Shown here one piece after another: positions 27,845 through 35,893 of a stretch of 64,000 nucleotides of DNA. How positions within the stretch are numbered: position 1 is the first letter of the stretch; the number at the start of each line of letters is the position of its first letter. Position numbers and translations under genes: made by a program. Source of the DNA: Microbulbifer salipaludis (GTDB lineage: Bacteria; Pseudomonadota; Gammaproteobacteria; Pseudomonadales; Cellvibrionaceae); the NCBI RefSeq assembly GCF_017303155.1, contig NZ_JAEKJR010000002.1, positions 682,001-746,000 on the forward strand, in the 5' to 3' direction. The notes under the pieces were generated by a model that was given only the letters and a program-made list of their open reading frames with translations, was not told where the DNA came from and ran no database searches.

Positions 27845-28282
27845 ATGTCAAAAGAAAAAGACGATAACTACTGGCGCGAGCGCCTGAGCGAAGAAGAATT
27901 TCGCGTTTGTCGCGAGGCGGGGACTGAGCGGCCATTTACCGGCGAGTACTGGGATACCTTTGAGGACGGCAAGTACCGCTGCCGTTGCTGCAAGGAGGTA
28001 TTGTTCCACGCGGAGTCCAAGTTTGATGCGGGCTGCGGCTGGCCAAGCTTTGATGCGGCGGCGAAGAGCGGCGTCGTTGAGGAGCGCGTGGACAACAGCC
28101 TGGGCATGCAGCGCACCGAGATCTTGTGTGCCAACTGTGGCTGTCACCTCGGTCATGTTTTCCCGGATGGGCCGACCGCCACCGGCTTGCGCTATTGTGT
28201 TAATTCACTGTCGGTAAAACACGACCCTGAGCAGGACCCGGAGCGCGACCCGGAGCACGACCCGCAGACAGGCGCGGAGTGA
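27845..28282 (+). CDS. msrB: Peptide-methionine (R)-S-oxide reductase MsrB
   Basis: MsrB reduces R-methionine sulfoxide in oxidised proteins. The 145-aa chain carries the two zinc CxxC pairs (CRCC near residue 42 and CANCGCHLG), the core GCGWPSFDAA, and the catalytic Cys in RYCVNSLSV. AAGGAG lies 8 bases before the ATG. The C-terminus is unusual: after the conserved domain it runs into a short acidic DPE[QRH] repeat encoded by near-identical 12-bp units. There is no signal peptide, so it acts in the cytoplasm. Confidence 0.93.
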   Translation: MSKEKDDNYWRERLSEEEFRVCREAGTERPFTGEYWDTFEDGKYRCRCCKEVLFHAESKFDAGCGWPSFDAAAKSGVVEERVDNSLGMQRTEILCANCGCHLGHVFPDGPTATGLRYCVNSLSVKHDPEQDPERDPEHDPQTGAE

Positions 28283-28386
28283 CCGAGCCGGCCCCGACCG
28301 TCGAAGGGTAGTTCTGCGGCCTGCGTGACTGGGGTAAGCCCTCGCTTACCGTGTCGGTATTGGCCGCTGCAGCGTGGAGAACGGAG

Positions 28387-29292
28387 ATGATTCGATCAGG
28401 CCGCCCGCGCCACTGGGGACGCTGGCTGTACCGCATTCAATGGACACTGCTGGCCGGCATTGGCCTGGGTGTGGTGGGCGTGCGCACCGGTGTGCTGGGG
28501 CTGGAGTCTGCCCTGAAGCTATTTGGCGGTCTGGGGCTCGCTATGGTGGCGGTGGCGCTCTTCTCCATGCTGGTGTTCCTGTGGGGGCTGATTCGCCGCC
28601 ACAGCGAGGCGCGCACGGCGGCCCTGTGGGCCATGGTGCTGGGCCTGGTTCCCGTTGCGCTGCCGCTGTATACGGTGGGGCAGCAGAGCCTGAATGCGCC
28701 GGCGCTTTACGACATTACCACCGACCTGCAGGACCCTCCCCAGTTTGACCTGTTGCTGTCCGCGCGTGAAAAGGGCGATCACAGTCCCGACTACCCGGGC
28801 GCGGCCGCGGCAGCGGTGCAGAAAGAAACGCCCGCCTACCGTGATATTCAGACGCTGGTGGTGCCGGCCTCCACGGCCGATGTCATGGCCGCCGCAGAAC
28901 TGGTGGCACGGGAGCTCGGCTGGCGGGTCATTGCGGTGAGAGCGGGGCAGGGGCGCCTGGAGGCAGTGGCGCGCACACCGATCCTGGGGATCACCCAGGA
29001 TATTGTGGTGCGCATCCGCCCGGAGGGGGCGTCCACCGAGACCAAGAAGGATGAAAATAAGCCCTCAGAGAAGATATCAAGTGGCGACCCGAAAACCGCG
29101 GCGGGTGGCTCGGACGCGGGTAAGGATGCCGGCACGGGTGTCGTCGCTACCCCTGCGACGAAAACCGAGGTGGACATGCGGTCGGCCTCTCGCACCGGCG
29201 AGCGGGATTTTGGCAGCAACGCCGCACGAATTCGCGAGTTCCTGCGGCGGCTCGAGGAGCGCCTGGGCGCAGGCAGGGAGGTGGCGCCTTAA
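28387..29292 (+). CDS. DUF1499 family membrane protein
   Basis: This 301-aa protein begins with three hydrophobic segments (around WTLLAGIGLGVVGV, LGLAMVAVALFSMLVFLWG and ALWAMVLGLVPVALPLY) and then carries a soluble DUF1499 domain (about residues 110-215) with ALYDITTDLQDPPQF and YPGAAAAAVQKETPAYRDIQT. A Lys/Ser/Asp-rich linker and a C-terminal SRTGERDFGSNAARIREF complete the domain. The function is unknown. The ATG has GGAGA 6 bases upstream. It lies between msrB and the tRNA operon. Confidence 0.75.
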   Translation: MIRSGRPRHWGRWLYRIQWTLLAGIGLGVVGVRTGVLGLESALKLFGGLGLAMVAVALFSMLVFLWGLIRRHSEARTAALWAMVLGLVPVALPLYTVGQQSLNAPALYDITTDLQDPPQFDLLLSAREKGDHSPDYPGAAAAAVQKETPAYRDIQTLVVPASTADVMAAAELVARELGWRVIAVRAGQGRLEAVARTPILGITQDIVVRIRPEGASTETKKDENKPSEKISSGDPKTAAGGSDAGKDAGTGVVATPATKTEVDMRSASRTGERDFGSNAARIREFLRRLEERLGAGREVAP

Positions 29293-29440
29293 TCACTTTA
29301 TGGGCCGCCCGGTGGTCACCGTGGCGCGGTGCCCGGTCAATCCAGGCAGGCGGCGGGCCAGTTTGCGGGCCCTTGTGCGGGTGGTTATGTAAGTCCCTGT
29401 ATGGAAAGGAAAAATTTACAGAAAAGTTTTCAATCGGGTG

Positions 29441-29469
29441 TTGACAGCCCCCCGGGCTGTCCATAGAAT
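29441..29469 (+). promoter_or_regulatory. Strong sigma-70 promoter of the tRNA-Glu/Gly operon
   Basis: A perfect -35 TTGACA and -10 TAGAAT with an optimal 17-bp spacer are followed by the GC-rich discriminator GCGCCCC, typical of stable-RNA promoters under stringent control. It drives the four tRNA genes that start about 60 bp downstream. Confidence 0.85.
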
Positions 29470-29535
29470 GCGCCCCACTTCTGACGCACAGCTGAACTTT
29501 CACAAGCACTCAGCGACGCCGATGAAGGATTCTGG

Positions 29536-29611
29536 GTCCCCATCGTCTAGAGGCCTAGGACACCGCCCTTTCACGGCGGTAACAGGGGTTCGACTCCCCT
29601 TGGGGATGCCA
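29536..29611 (+). tRNA. tRNA-Glu (TTC), copy 1
   Basis: The 76-nt sequence folds as a tRNA with an encoded CCA. The anticodon loop is CTTTCAC with TTC, and the T arm contains GGTTCGACTCC. It is identical to the second copy 162 bp downstream. Confidence 0.96.
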
Positions 29612-29613
29612 CT

Positions 29614-29689
29614 GCGGGAATAGCTCAGTTGGTAGAGCGCAACCTTGCCAAGGTTGAGGTCGCCGGTTCGAACCCGGTTTCCCGCTCCA
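29614..29689 (+). tRNA. tRNA-Gly (GCC), copy 1
   Basis: The 76-nt tRNA with encoded CCA has anticodon loop TTGCCAA, with GCC. It is two bases after tRNA-Glu and identical to the second copy. Confidence 0.96.
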
Positions 29690-29697
29690 GTTCCTAT

Positions 29698-29773
29698 GTC
29701 CCCATCGTCTAGAGGCCTAGGACACCGCCCTTTCACGGCGGTAACAGGGGTTCGACTCCCCTTGGGGATGCCA
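29698..29773 (+). tRNA. tRNA-Glu (TTC), copy 2
   Basis: This is an exact copy of the first tRNA-Glu, in the same operon. Before the next tRNA-Gly lies a 77-bp spacer holding two hairpins (29779-29807 imperfect; 29811-29843 with a 9-bp stem), likely processing structures. Confidence 0.96.
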
Positions 29774-29850
29774 ATACTGCGAGGTCGCAACGCAACGACG
29801 ACCTTGCATTACTGGACCGGGAGATTTAATTTTTCGGTCCAGTCAAATTC

Positions 29851-29926
29851 GCGGGAATAGCTCAGTTGGTAGAGCGCAACCTTGCCAAGGTTGAGGTCGC
29901 CGGTTCGAACCCGGTTTCCCGCTCCA
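29851..29926 (+). tRNA. tRNA-Gly (GCC), copy 2
   Basis: This is an exact copy of the first tRNA-Gly and ends the operon immediately before a terminator. Confidence 0.96.
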
Positions 29927-29930
29927 AAAT

Positions 29931-29958
29931 AAAAGCCGCTCAATGAGCGGCTTTTTTT
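29931..29958 (+). terminator. Rho-independent terminator of the tRNA operon
   Basis: The stem AAAGCCGCT / AGCGGCTTT with a five-base loop is followed by eight T, five bases after the last CCA. Confidence 0.92.
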
Positions 29959-30138
29959 TGCCTGCACGTTTTTGGCCAGATGTTTTTGCCGGGTCTGTTG
30001 CCGGCCGCGGTGGTCCGGGCAGGCCTGCTTCATTCTCCCCCATGGCGACTGCAGGGCGCTGCCCGTTCGGCCTCGGGTTGAAATGTGCCTCGCATGGGCG
30101 TTGAATAGCGCCTTCTCTTCGAAAATACAGTTGGTAGC

Positions 30139-31104
30139 ATGACAGCCGCACTCTCCATTCGCGACCTGCAGAAAACGTACGACAATGGCTTTCAGGCCCT
30201 GAAGGGCATCAGCTTTGATGTGCAGCCGGGGGACTTTTTTGCCCTGCTGGGGCCGAACGGCGCCGGCAAGTCCACCACGATTGGCATCCTCTGCTCACTG
30301 GTGCGCAAGACCGGTGGCAGCGTGTCTATCTTCGGTGTCGATATCGACAAAGACTTCCCCAGGGCCAAGCAGCAGCTCGGCGTGGTGCCCCAGGAGTTCA
30401 ATTTCAGCCAGTTTGAAAAGGTGTTCGACATCGTCTGCACCCAGGGTGGCTTTTATGGCATGCCGCGCAAGCTCGCCGAGGAGCGCACCGAGAAGTACCT
30501 GCGCAAATTGGGGCTGTGGGACAAGCGCAGCACCCAGGCCCGTATGCTGTCGGGCGGTATGAAGCGCAGGCTGATGATCGCGCGCGCGCTGATCCACGAG
30601 CCGAAGCTCCTGATTCTCGACGAGCCCACCGCCGGCGTGGACATCGAGTTGCGCCGTTCCATGTGGGAGTTCCTGCAGGAGATCAACCAGCGGGGCACCA
30701 CCATTATCCTGACCACCCACTACCTGGAAGAGGCGGAGAGCCTTTGCCGCAATATCGCCATCATCGACAAGGGCGATATCGTTGAAAACACCTCGATGAA
30801 ATCCCTGATCAAAACCCTCAGTCGCGAAGTGTTTATCCTGGATACGCACGAATCCCTGAGCGAGGCGCCGGACTTCGGTCACTTTGAGGGTCGCCTGGTG
30901 GACGAGCACAGCCTGGAGGTGACGGTGCACAAGGGGCAGTCCCTGAGCGAGCTGTTTACCCTGCTGACTGCGCAGAACATTTCGGTAACCAGTATGCGCA
31001 ACCGCGCCAACCGGCTGGAAGAGCTTTTCGTCTCACTGCTCGCGGACAACAAGCAGCAAAACGCCGGCGATGACCAGGGTGAAAGCAAGGAGGTGCAGTC
31101 ATGA
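30139..31104 (+). CDS. ABC-2 type exporter ATP-binding protein (YadG-like)
   Basis: This 321-aa ATPase pairs with the next gene to form an ABC-2 exporter. Walker A is GPNGAGKST, the signature is LSGGMKRRLMIARAL, Walker B is LLILDEPTAGVD, and the switch His lies in TTHYLEEAE. A C-terminal extension of about 100 aa is typical of the YadG/CcmA group. The stop overlaps the permease start (ATGA). The exported substrate is unknown; the closest characterised context is the yadGH pair. Confidence 0.9.
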   Translation: MTAALSIRDLQKTYDNGFQALKGISFDVQPGDFFALLGPNGAGKSTTIGILCSLVRKTGGSVSIFGVDIDKDFPRAKQQLGVVPQEFNFSQFEKVFDIVCTQGGFYGMPRKLAEERTEKYLRKLGLWDKRSTQARMLSGGMKRRLMIARALIHEPKLLILDEPTAGVDIELRRSMWEFLQEINQRGTTIILTTHYLEEAESLCRNIAIIDKGDIVENTSMKSLIKTLSREVFILDTHESLSEAPDFGHFEGRLVDEHSLEVTVHKGQSLSELFTLLTAQNISVTSMRNRANRLEELFVSLLADNKQQNAGDDQGESKEVQS

Positions 31105-31874
31105 GCCTGTCGTTAATCTGGACCGCGTTTTCCACCATTTTTCGCCGGGAAGTGCGCCGGTTTATCCGTATCTGGCCACAGACACTGGTGCCGCCGGTGA
31201 TCACCATGTCGCTGTACTTTGTGATCTTCGGTTCCCTGATTGGCAGCCGCATCGGTGAAATGGGCGGCTACTCCTATATGGAGTTTGTGGTACCGGGGCT
31301 GATCATGATGGCGGTGATCACCAACTCTTACGGCAATGTGGTCTCTTCGTTTTACAGTGCCAAGTTTCAGCGCAGTGTGGAGGAGTTGCTGGTGTCGCCC
31401 ACGCCCAACTGGGTGGTGATGGCGGGTTACGTGCTCGGTGGGGTCGCGCGCGGCCTGATCGTGGGGGCGGTGGTCACCCTGATCGCGCTGCTGTTCACCT
31501 CGCTGTCGGTGCAGCATATCGGCCTCACGATACTGATCGTGTTCCTGACCTCGGTTCTGTTTTCACTGGCGGGGTTTATCAATGCGATCTTCGCCAATAG
31601 CTTCGATGACATCTCGATTATTCCCACCTTCGTGCTAACGCCGCTGACCTATCTGGGTGGGGTGTTCTATTCCATCGAGCTGCTGTCGCCATTCTGGCAG
31701 GGTTTGTCCAAGCTCAATCCGATTCTGTATATGGTCAATGCCTTCCGCTACGGCGTGCTCGGTGTTTCCGATATCAGCGTGGGCTGGGCCTTTGTCGGTG
31801 TGCTGGCCTTTATTGCGCTGCTGTCTGCCTGGGCTCTGCACCTGATGAGTCACGGCAAGCGGCTGCGTCATTAA
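31101..31874 (+). CDS. ABC-2 type exporter permease (YadH-like)
   Basis: This 257-aa inner-membrane protein has six predicted transmembrane segments. The ABC-2 signature region FVVPGLIMMAVITNSYGNVV follows the first pair of segments, and LTPLTYLGGVFYSIELL is the conserved late motif. It is translationally coupled to the ATPase. An ABC-2 permease of this size probably functions as a dimer. Confidence 0.9.
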   Translation: MSLSLIWTAFSTIFRREVRRFIRIWPQTLVPPVITMSLYFVIFGSLIGSRIGEMGGYSYMEFVVPGLIMMAVITNSYGNVVSSFYSAKFQRSVEELLVSPTPNWVVMAGYVLGGVARGLIVGAVVTLIALLFTSLSVQHIGLTILIVFLTSVLFSLAGFINAIFANSFDDISIIPTFVLTPLTYLGGVFYSIELLSPFWQGLSKLNPILYMVNAFRYGVLGVSDISVGWAFVGVLAFIALLSAWALHLMSHGKRLRH

Positions 31875-31913
31875 TCGTACGTCATTGATAGATCGAGGTT
31901 ACTGGAGCTGACG

Positions 31914-32741
31914 ATGCAACGCGAAGACTGGCAGAACCTGCCGCTGGGGCAGGAGACCCGTTACGAGTCCACCTACAACCCGCAGCTGCTGCACCCGATT
32001 CCCCGCTCGGTATCGCGCGCGCAACTGGGGATTGATGGGGCCGCGCTCCCGTTTACCGGCGCCGACGAGTGGTGGGGGTTCGAGCTTTCCTGGCTGAATC
32101 ACAGGGGCGTGCCGCAAGTGGCGGTGGCCCGTTTCCGCTTTGCCGCCTCCAGCCCGTCGATGATCGAATCCAAGTCGTTCAAGCTGTATTTGAATTCGTT
32201 CAACCAGACGGAATTCGATTCTGCCGAAGCGGTGCGCGCAACGCTGGAAAAAGATCTGAGTGCGGCCGCCGGCAGTGATGTGGCGGTGACCCTGTTTGAT
32301 GTAGAGGACCCGGTGTTGGCGGTGCAGGCTCCAGCGGGAACCTGCGTGGACAAGCTCGACCTGGAGACACGGGTCTATCAGCCGGATGCCGGTTTGTTGA
32401 AGCTGGCACCGGGCGCGGCGACTGAGGAGACGCTATACAGCCACCTGCTGCGCAGCAACTGTCCCGTAACCGGGCAGCCCGACTGGGCCACCGTTTCCAT
32501 CACCTACCGCGGTCCGCAGCTCGACCATGCCTCGGTACTGGCTTACGTGGTTTCTTTTCGTGAGCATCAGGATTTCCACGAACACTGTGTGGAGCGTATC
32601 TACTGCGACCTGCAGCAGCTGGCGGATTTTGCACAGCTGACGGTGTGCGCCCGCTATACCCGTCGCGGCGGGCTGGATATCAATCCGCTGCGGACGTCTA
32701 CGGGCGAGATTGTGTTTCCGGGGCGTTTTGCCCGGCAGTGA
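31914..32741 (+). CDS. queF: NADPH-dependent 7-cyano-7-deazaguanine reductase QueF
   Basis: QueF reduces preQ0 to preQ1 in queuosine biosynthesis, a tRNA wobble modification. The 275-aa chain is of the long, two-module E. coli type. The substrate-binding ESKSFKLYLNSFN motif is in the first half, and the catalytic Cys and Asp are in SNCPVTGQPDW in the second. EHQDFHEHCVERI is another conserved element. GGAG precedes the ATG. It follows the ABC exporter by 39 bp and converges with the cyclase gene. Confidence 0.95.
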   Translation: MQREDWQNLPLGQETRYESTYNPQLLHPIPRSVSRAQLGIDGAALPFTGADEWWGFELSWLNHRGVPQVAVARFRFAASSPSMIESKSFKLYLNSFNQTEFDSAEAVRATLEKDLSAAAGSDVAVTLFDVEDPVLAVQAPAGTCVDKLDLETRVYQPDAGLLKLAPGAATEETLYSHLLRSNCPVTGQPDWATVSITYRGPQLDHASVLAYVVSFREHQDFHEHCVERIYCDLQQLADFAQLTVCARYTRRGGLDINPLRTSTGEIVFPGRFARQ

Positions 32742-32770
32742 TGCTGCCGGGACTGGCGTAGGGCGGGGCG

Positions 32771-34165
32771 TTAGATGATGACCTTGCTCTTGAGGCGGGC
32801 CTGCGCCTTTTGCAGCGCCTGCAGCACTTTTTCCTTGTCGTAATTGCGCACCTTGTCCAGGTCCAGGTGCATGGCAAAGCCCGGGGCGTGTTCTTCCAGG
32901 TAGCTCTGCTGGCCGCCCAGGTTCTTGCGCAGGTCGGTGACGGAGTACACCTTCACCGGCGTGCTGAAACCTTTCACAGTGACATGGCCCTTGTCGCGAC
33001 ACATGACCGTCTGCTTGATCATGGCCCAGGTTTCATGGCTGATCAGCACCTCACCGGGGTCGGCGGCGCTTTCCAGGCGCGCGGCCAGGTTTACGTGGGT
33101 GCCCATCACCGTGTAGGTCTGGTGGTCGGCGGTACCGAATACCCCCACCGTACAGTAACCGGTATTGATCCCCATGCGGATCTGCAGCGGGTGCGAGATA
33201 CCCTGGTCGTACCACTCCTGCATCATTTCCCGCACGCGTTTACGCATCGCCAGCGCCATGGCCACACAGCGCAGCGCATCGGACTTGGGACCTTTGCTCT
33301 GGTCGTCCCCAAACACCACCATCACCGCATCACCGATGAATTTATCGATGGTGCCCCCGTAATGGGCGACGATGCGGGACATTTCCGTCAGATAGCTATT
33401 CAGCAGGCGGGTGAGCGTTTCCGCCTCCATCTCCTCGGTGAGCTGGCTGAAATCCTTGATATCGGAAAAGAACACCGTCAGCAGTTTGCGTTCGGTGACG
33501 ATCTCTTTTTCCTTGCCGGTCGTCACGGCGCGCCACAAACGCTTGGGTAGATAGCGGGACAGCTTGTAGCTGGCCAGGTTGGCGGTGCGCTGCTCTTTGT
33601 GTAGCTGCAGATTGTCGGCCTTCAGGCGGGCTATCTGCTTGTGGGTGTAGAAGGCGTAGCAGCAGAAGTATGTGAATACGCCGATCAGGCTGGCAGCGCT
33701 GATGTTGAGGTCGGCGTTGACCACCAAAGTCGGGCGGTGCAACAGGTAGCCCGCCCCCATGCCGATCAGCATCGCCGTATTGTGCTCAAACCAGCTGCGA
33801 CCACCACCCTGGGTCAGGGCGTTGAACTGCACCATGGTGATGAAGAGCAAGCTGGGCAGCAGGCTGAAGTTGGCCATGGCCATCGCCATGCCAATCAAGA
33901 GGGCATCGGTAAATGCAAGCCAGCGGCGAATCTTGGCCGAATTTTCTGGAATGCTGCGCCGCGCAATATGGTGGGCAACGGGAATATAGGCCAGCAGCAG
34001 CGCCGCCATGGCGAGCTGAAGCAGCGCACCTTTCGAGAGCTGTGCGGACCAGTTGACACTACTTAACAGGGTGCCGGAGGCCGCAAAACAGATCAGGGCA
34101 CGGAAATAGATTGGATAGCGGGAGTCTTGCGGGCGCCCGCCGGTTTCTTCTGGCTGATTCTGCAT
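32771..34165 (-). CDS. Membrane-bound class III adenylate cyclase with MASE2-like sensor
   Basis: This 464-aa protein has an N-terminal six-helix membrane domain (about residues 18-180) of the MASE2 type, a helical linker, and a class III cyclase domain (about 225-405). The catalytic domain shows FFSDIKDFSQLTEEM with the metal-binding aspartates, IGDAVMVVFGD, GINTGYCTVGVFG and GTHVNLAARLES. This is the CyaB-like layout of Pseudomonas. It would make cAMP in the cytoplasm. The C-terminal tail after VYSVTD is extra. No partner gene is adjacent. The upstream gap to the nitroreductase gene holds its promoter, not located. Confidence 0.9.
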   Translation of the reverse strand: MQNQPEETGGRPQDSRYPIYFRALICFAASGTLLSSVNWSAQLSKGALLQLAMAALLLAYIPVAHHIARRSIPENSAKIRRWLAFTDALLIGMAMAMANFSLLPSLLFITMVQFNALTQGGGRSWFEHNTAMLIGMGAGYLLHRPTLVVNADLNISAASLIGVFTYFCCYAFYTHKQIARLKADNLQLHKEQRTANLASYKLSRYLPKRLWRAVTTGKEKEIVTERKLLTVFFSDIKDFSQLTEEMEAETLTRLLNSYLTEMSRIVAHYGGTIDKFIGDAVMVVFGDDQSKGPKSDALRCVAMALAMRKRVREMMQEWYDQGISHPLQIRMGINTGYCTVGVFGTADHQTYTVMGTHVNLAARLESAADPGEVLISHETWAMIKQTVMCRDKGHVTVKGFSTPVKVYSVTDLRKNLGGQQSYLEEHAPGFAMHLDLDKVRNYDKEKVLQALQKAQARLKSKVII

Positions 34166-34477
34166 GAACGCTGGGTCTTATCGGTAACGGTGTGGATCCG
34201 GGAGCATGTTGTTTTCTTCTCGTCCCCATCAGTCACTGGTGTACGGCGCACTTGCTCTGGCTGCGTACGACAGTGCCTCAGAAGTTTTTTATTATAACGA
34301 GGCTTGGATCACTGACAGGCGCAAAGTTTACCCTCATGTTGGGGTGAATGCGACGGCTAGAGAGGACGCAATTTCAAATTGAACGGTCGTACCACAATAT
34401 TCGTTCCAAGATTTGCGGTAGAATTCCACGTCCCTGAAAGGGAGTTCTAAAGGCTGCTTATTAACTGGAGAAGATCT
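34166..34477. other. Divergent intergenic region without genes
   Basis: This stretch separates the cyclase and the nitroreductase. Near its right end is a TAGAAT hexamer (34419) that may be the -10 of the nitroreductase promoter, but no good -35 is paired with it. No gene or RNA fold was seen. Confidence 0.4.
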
Positions 34478-35038
34478 ATGGACGCGCTGGAGGCTCTGCA
34501 CAACCGGGTATCTGTCGGCGGGTTGACGGAACCTGCCCCAAGCCGCCAGCAACGGGAGGCCATTTTCCGCGCTGCACTGCGTGCCGCCGACCACGGCAAC
34601 CTGCGCCCCTGGCGCTTCCTAGTGGTGGAGGGCGAGGCCCGCAACCGGATTGGAGAAATCTACCTTCAGGCCAGCGAGGCCGATGCCCCCCTGAGTGGCC
34701 CCCAACGTGAGCGCACACTCGCCATGCCCCTGCGGGCCCCACTGATCCTCGTGGCCATCACCCGTCTGCAAGAGCACCCCAAGGTGCCTTTTGAGGAGCA
34801 GCGCATGTCCACCGCTGGTGCCGTTCAGGCCATGCTGACCGCAGCGTTTGCCGAAGGCGTGGGCGCCTACTGGCGTACGGGGGCGCTCGCCGAAAACCGG
34901 GTGGTCGCAAACGCTCTGGGGCTGGCCGGCAACGAAGAAATCAGCGGCTTCATCTACATGGGCACCCCGAAAAAGCCCCCCCGCCCGGCACCGGAGCTGG
35001 CAGTGGGGGATTTCTTTGCGGAATGGACAGGCGACTGA
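34478..35038 (+). CDS. Nitroreductase family protein, YdjA-like
   Basis: This 186-aa flavoprotein belongs to the small, YdjA branch of NAD(P)H-dependent nitroreductases. ALRAADHGNLRPWRFLVVEG is the FMN-binding N-terminal region, QRMSTAGAVQAMLTAAFAEG the dimer helix, and GFIYMGTPKKPPRP the conserved C-terminal strand. GGAG lies 8 bases before the ATG. The physiological substrate of this branch is not known. Confidence 0.87.
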   Translation: MDALEALHNRVSVGGLTEPAPSRQQREAIFRAALRAADHGNLRPWRFLVVEGEARNRIGEIYLQASEADAPLSGPQRERTLAMPLRAPLILVAITRLQEHPKVPFEEQRMSTAGAVQAMLTAAFAEGVGAYWRTGALAENRVVANALGLAGNEEISGFIYMGTPKKPPRPAPELAVGDFFAEWTGD

Positions 35039-35082
35039 TCGCTGCACATTGGGCGCAAGTGGCGGAAAATTCCGAAATATAC

Positions 35083-35111
35083 TTGCACCCACCGCCACCT
35101 TTCTGTAAAGT
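35083..35111 (+). promoter_or_regulatory. Predicted promoter of tRNA-Ser
   Basis: TTGCAC and TAAAGT are spaced by 17 bp and followed by the GC-rich GCGCGCTCG discriminator, about 40 bp before the tRNA-Ser gene. Confidence 0.6.
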
Positions 35112-35158
35112 GCGCGCTCGCTGATTGGGAGCTATGTTACTGATTAGCAAGACAATTT

Positions 35159-35246
35159 GGTGAGGTGTCCGAGTGGCCGAAGGAGCACGCCTGGAAAGTG
35201 TGTATGTCGAAAGGCATCGAGGGTTCGAATCCCTCCCTCACCGCCA
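35159..35246 (+). tRNA. tRNA-Ser (GGA)
   Basis: The 88-nt class II tRNA has acceptor GGTGAGG / CCTCACC, anticodon loop CTGGAAA with GGA, a long variable arm, and an encoded CCA. Confidence 0.96.
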
Positions 35247-35251
35247 TATAC

Positions 35252-35288
35252 AAAAAAAGCCCCATGCGAAAGCATGGGGCTTTTTTTG
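35252..35288. terminator. Terminator after tRNA-Ser
   Basis: The stem AGCCCCATGC / GCATGGGGCT with a GAAA tetraloop is flanked by A7 and T7, so it can work in both directions. Confidence 0.93.
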
Positions 35289-35291
35289 TAT

Positions 35292-35421
35292 ACGACGCTG
35301 AGGTCGGGTGAGAACCCTCCGGTTCGATTAACTCGCGCATGCGAGTTAAGACCGAGGCAAAGCCGAGCCCGCAGGGTTGAAACACGCCATAGCGTGTTTC
35401 AAGTCCATCCCGACCGGAGTC
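35292..35421. repeat. 130-bp structured direct repeat, copy 1
   Basis: This is the first of two 130-bp copies that differ at only four bases. The sequence folds into nested helices: an outer GGTCGGG / CCCGACC, an inner AACCCT / AGGGTT, a hairpin TTAACTCGC-GCAT-GCGAGTTAA extended by CGGT / ACCG, and a hairpin TTGAAACACGC-CATA-GCGTGTTTCAA. It starts just after the tRNA-Ser terminator and is followed by another terminator. It contains no convincing gene. Confidence 0.85.
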
Positions 35422-35459
35422 AAAAGCCCGCTCAATAACGGTTATAAGCCGGGCTTTTT
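35422..35459 (+). terminator. Terminator-like hairpin between the two repeats
   Basis: AAAAGCCCG and CGGGCTTTT form a 9-bp stem with a 19-nt loop, ending in five T. It would end a transcript of repeat copy 1. Confidence 0.6.
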
Positions 35460-35465
35460 CGTTAA

Positions 35466-35595
35466 ACGACGCTGAGGTCGGGTGAGAACCCTCCGGTTCG
35501 ATCAACTCGCGCCAGCGAGTTGAGACCGAGGCAAAGCCGAGCCCGCAGGGTTGAAACACGCCATAGCGTGTTTCAAGTCCATCCCGACCGGAGTC
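35466..35595. repeat. 130-bp structured direct repeat, copy 2
   Basis: This copy matches copy 1 except at one base pair in the first hairpin stem, where T-A becomes C-G, and at two loop bases (AT to CA). The pair change keeps the stem TCAACTCGC / GCGAGTTGA intact, a compensatory substitution. No terminator follows it directly. Confidence 0.85.
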
Positions 35596-35893
35596 TGGAG
35601 CATCTTCTTCATCTCAAAAAGCCGGTTCTGGAGGAGTGGCTGATTCAATCGTTGCTGTGCGGCTGGCCCGACTGCAAAGCAACGCTAATGAGTGTGTGCA
35701 TACTCGGCAGCGAGTAGTTAAGAAACTGGCGATCAAGCACGCGCCGGTTGATCTAGATCAGTAAAGCGACACTTAAGCGATATTTGGCCTGTCAGTAGCC
35801 TTCCTCTCCAGAGCCTTTGCAGTATGCTGGCAGTAGGTGTTTTAAAAGTTGTATTGATTCCAATATCAACCGCGAAATGGCCGGGAGGCGGCT
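35596..35893. other. Gene-free stretch after the repeats
   Basis: This segment precedes the GCS2-like gene. It contains a 42-codon open frame from a GTG at 35636 to 35764 with no recognised similarity, which I do not call as a gene. The promoter of the GCS2-like gene presumably lies here. Confidence 0.4.

Noticed and set aside
29438..29860. Open frames across the tRNA-Glu/Gly operon on both strands
   Set aside because: The tRNA folds explain the sequence completely.
35137..35559. Open frames running through tRNA-Ser and the 130-bp repeats
   Set aside because: They cover a tRNA, terminators and both repeat copies; the protein similarity between them only mirrors the DNA repeat.
35636..35764. 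42-codon frame starting with GTG after the repeats
   Set aside because: It is short, has no similarity I recognise, and its GGAG-like site may be chance. It could be a gene remnant but cannot be supported.
35159..35893. Integrated element at tRNA-Ser
   Set aside because: No integrase, and no duplicated tRNA 3' end was found downstream; the 130-bp repeats do not match the tRNA end.
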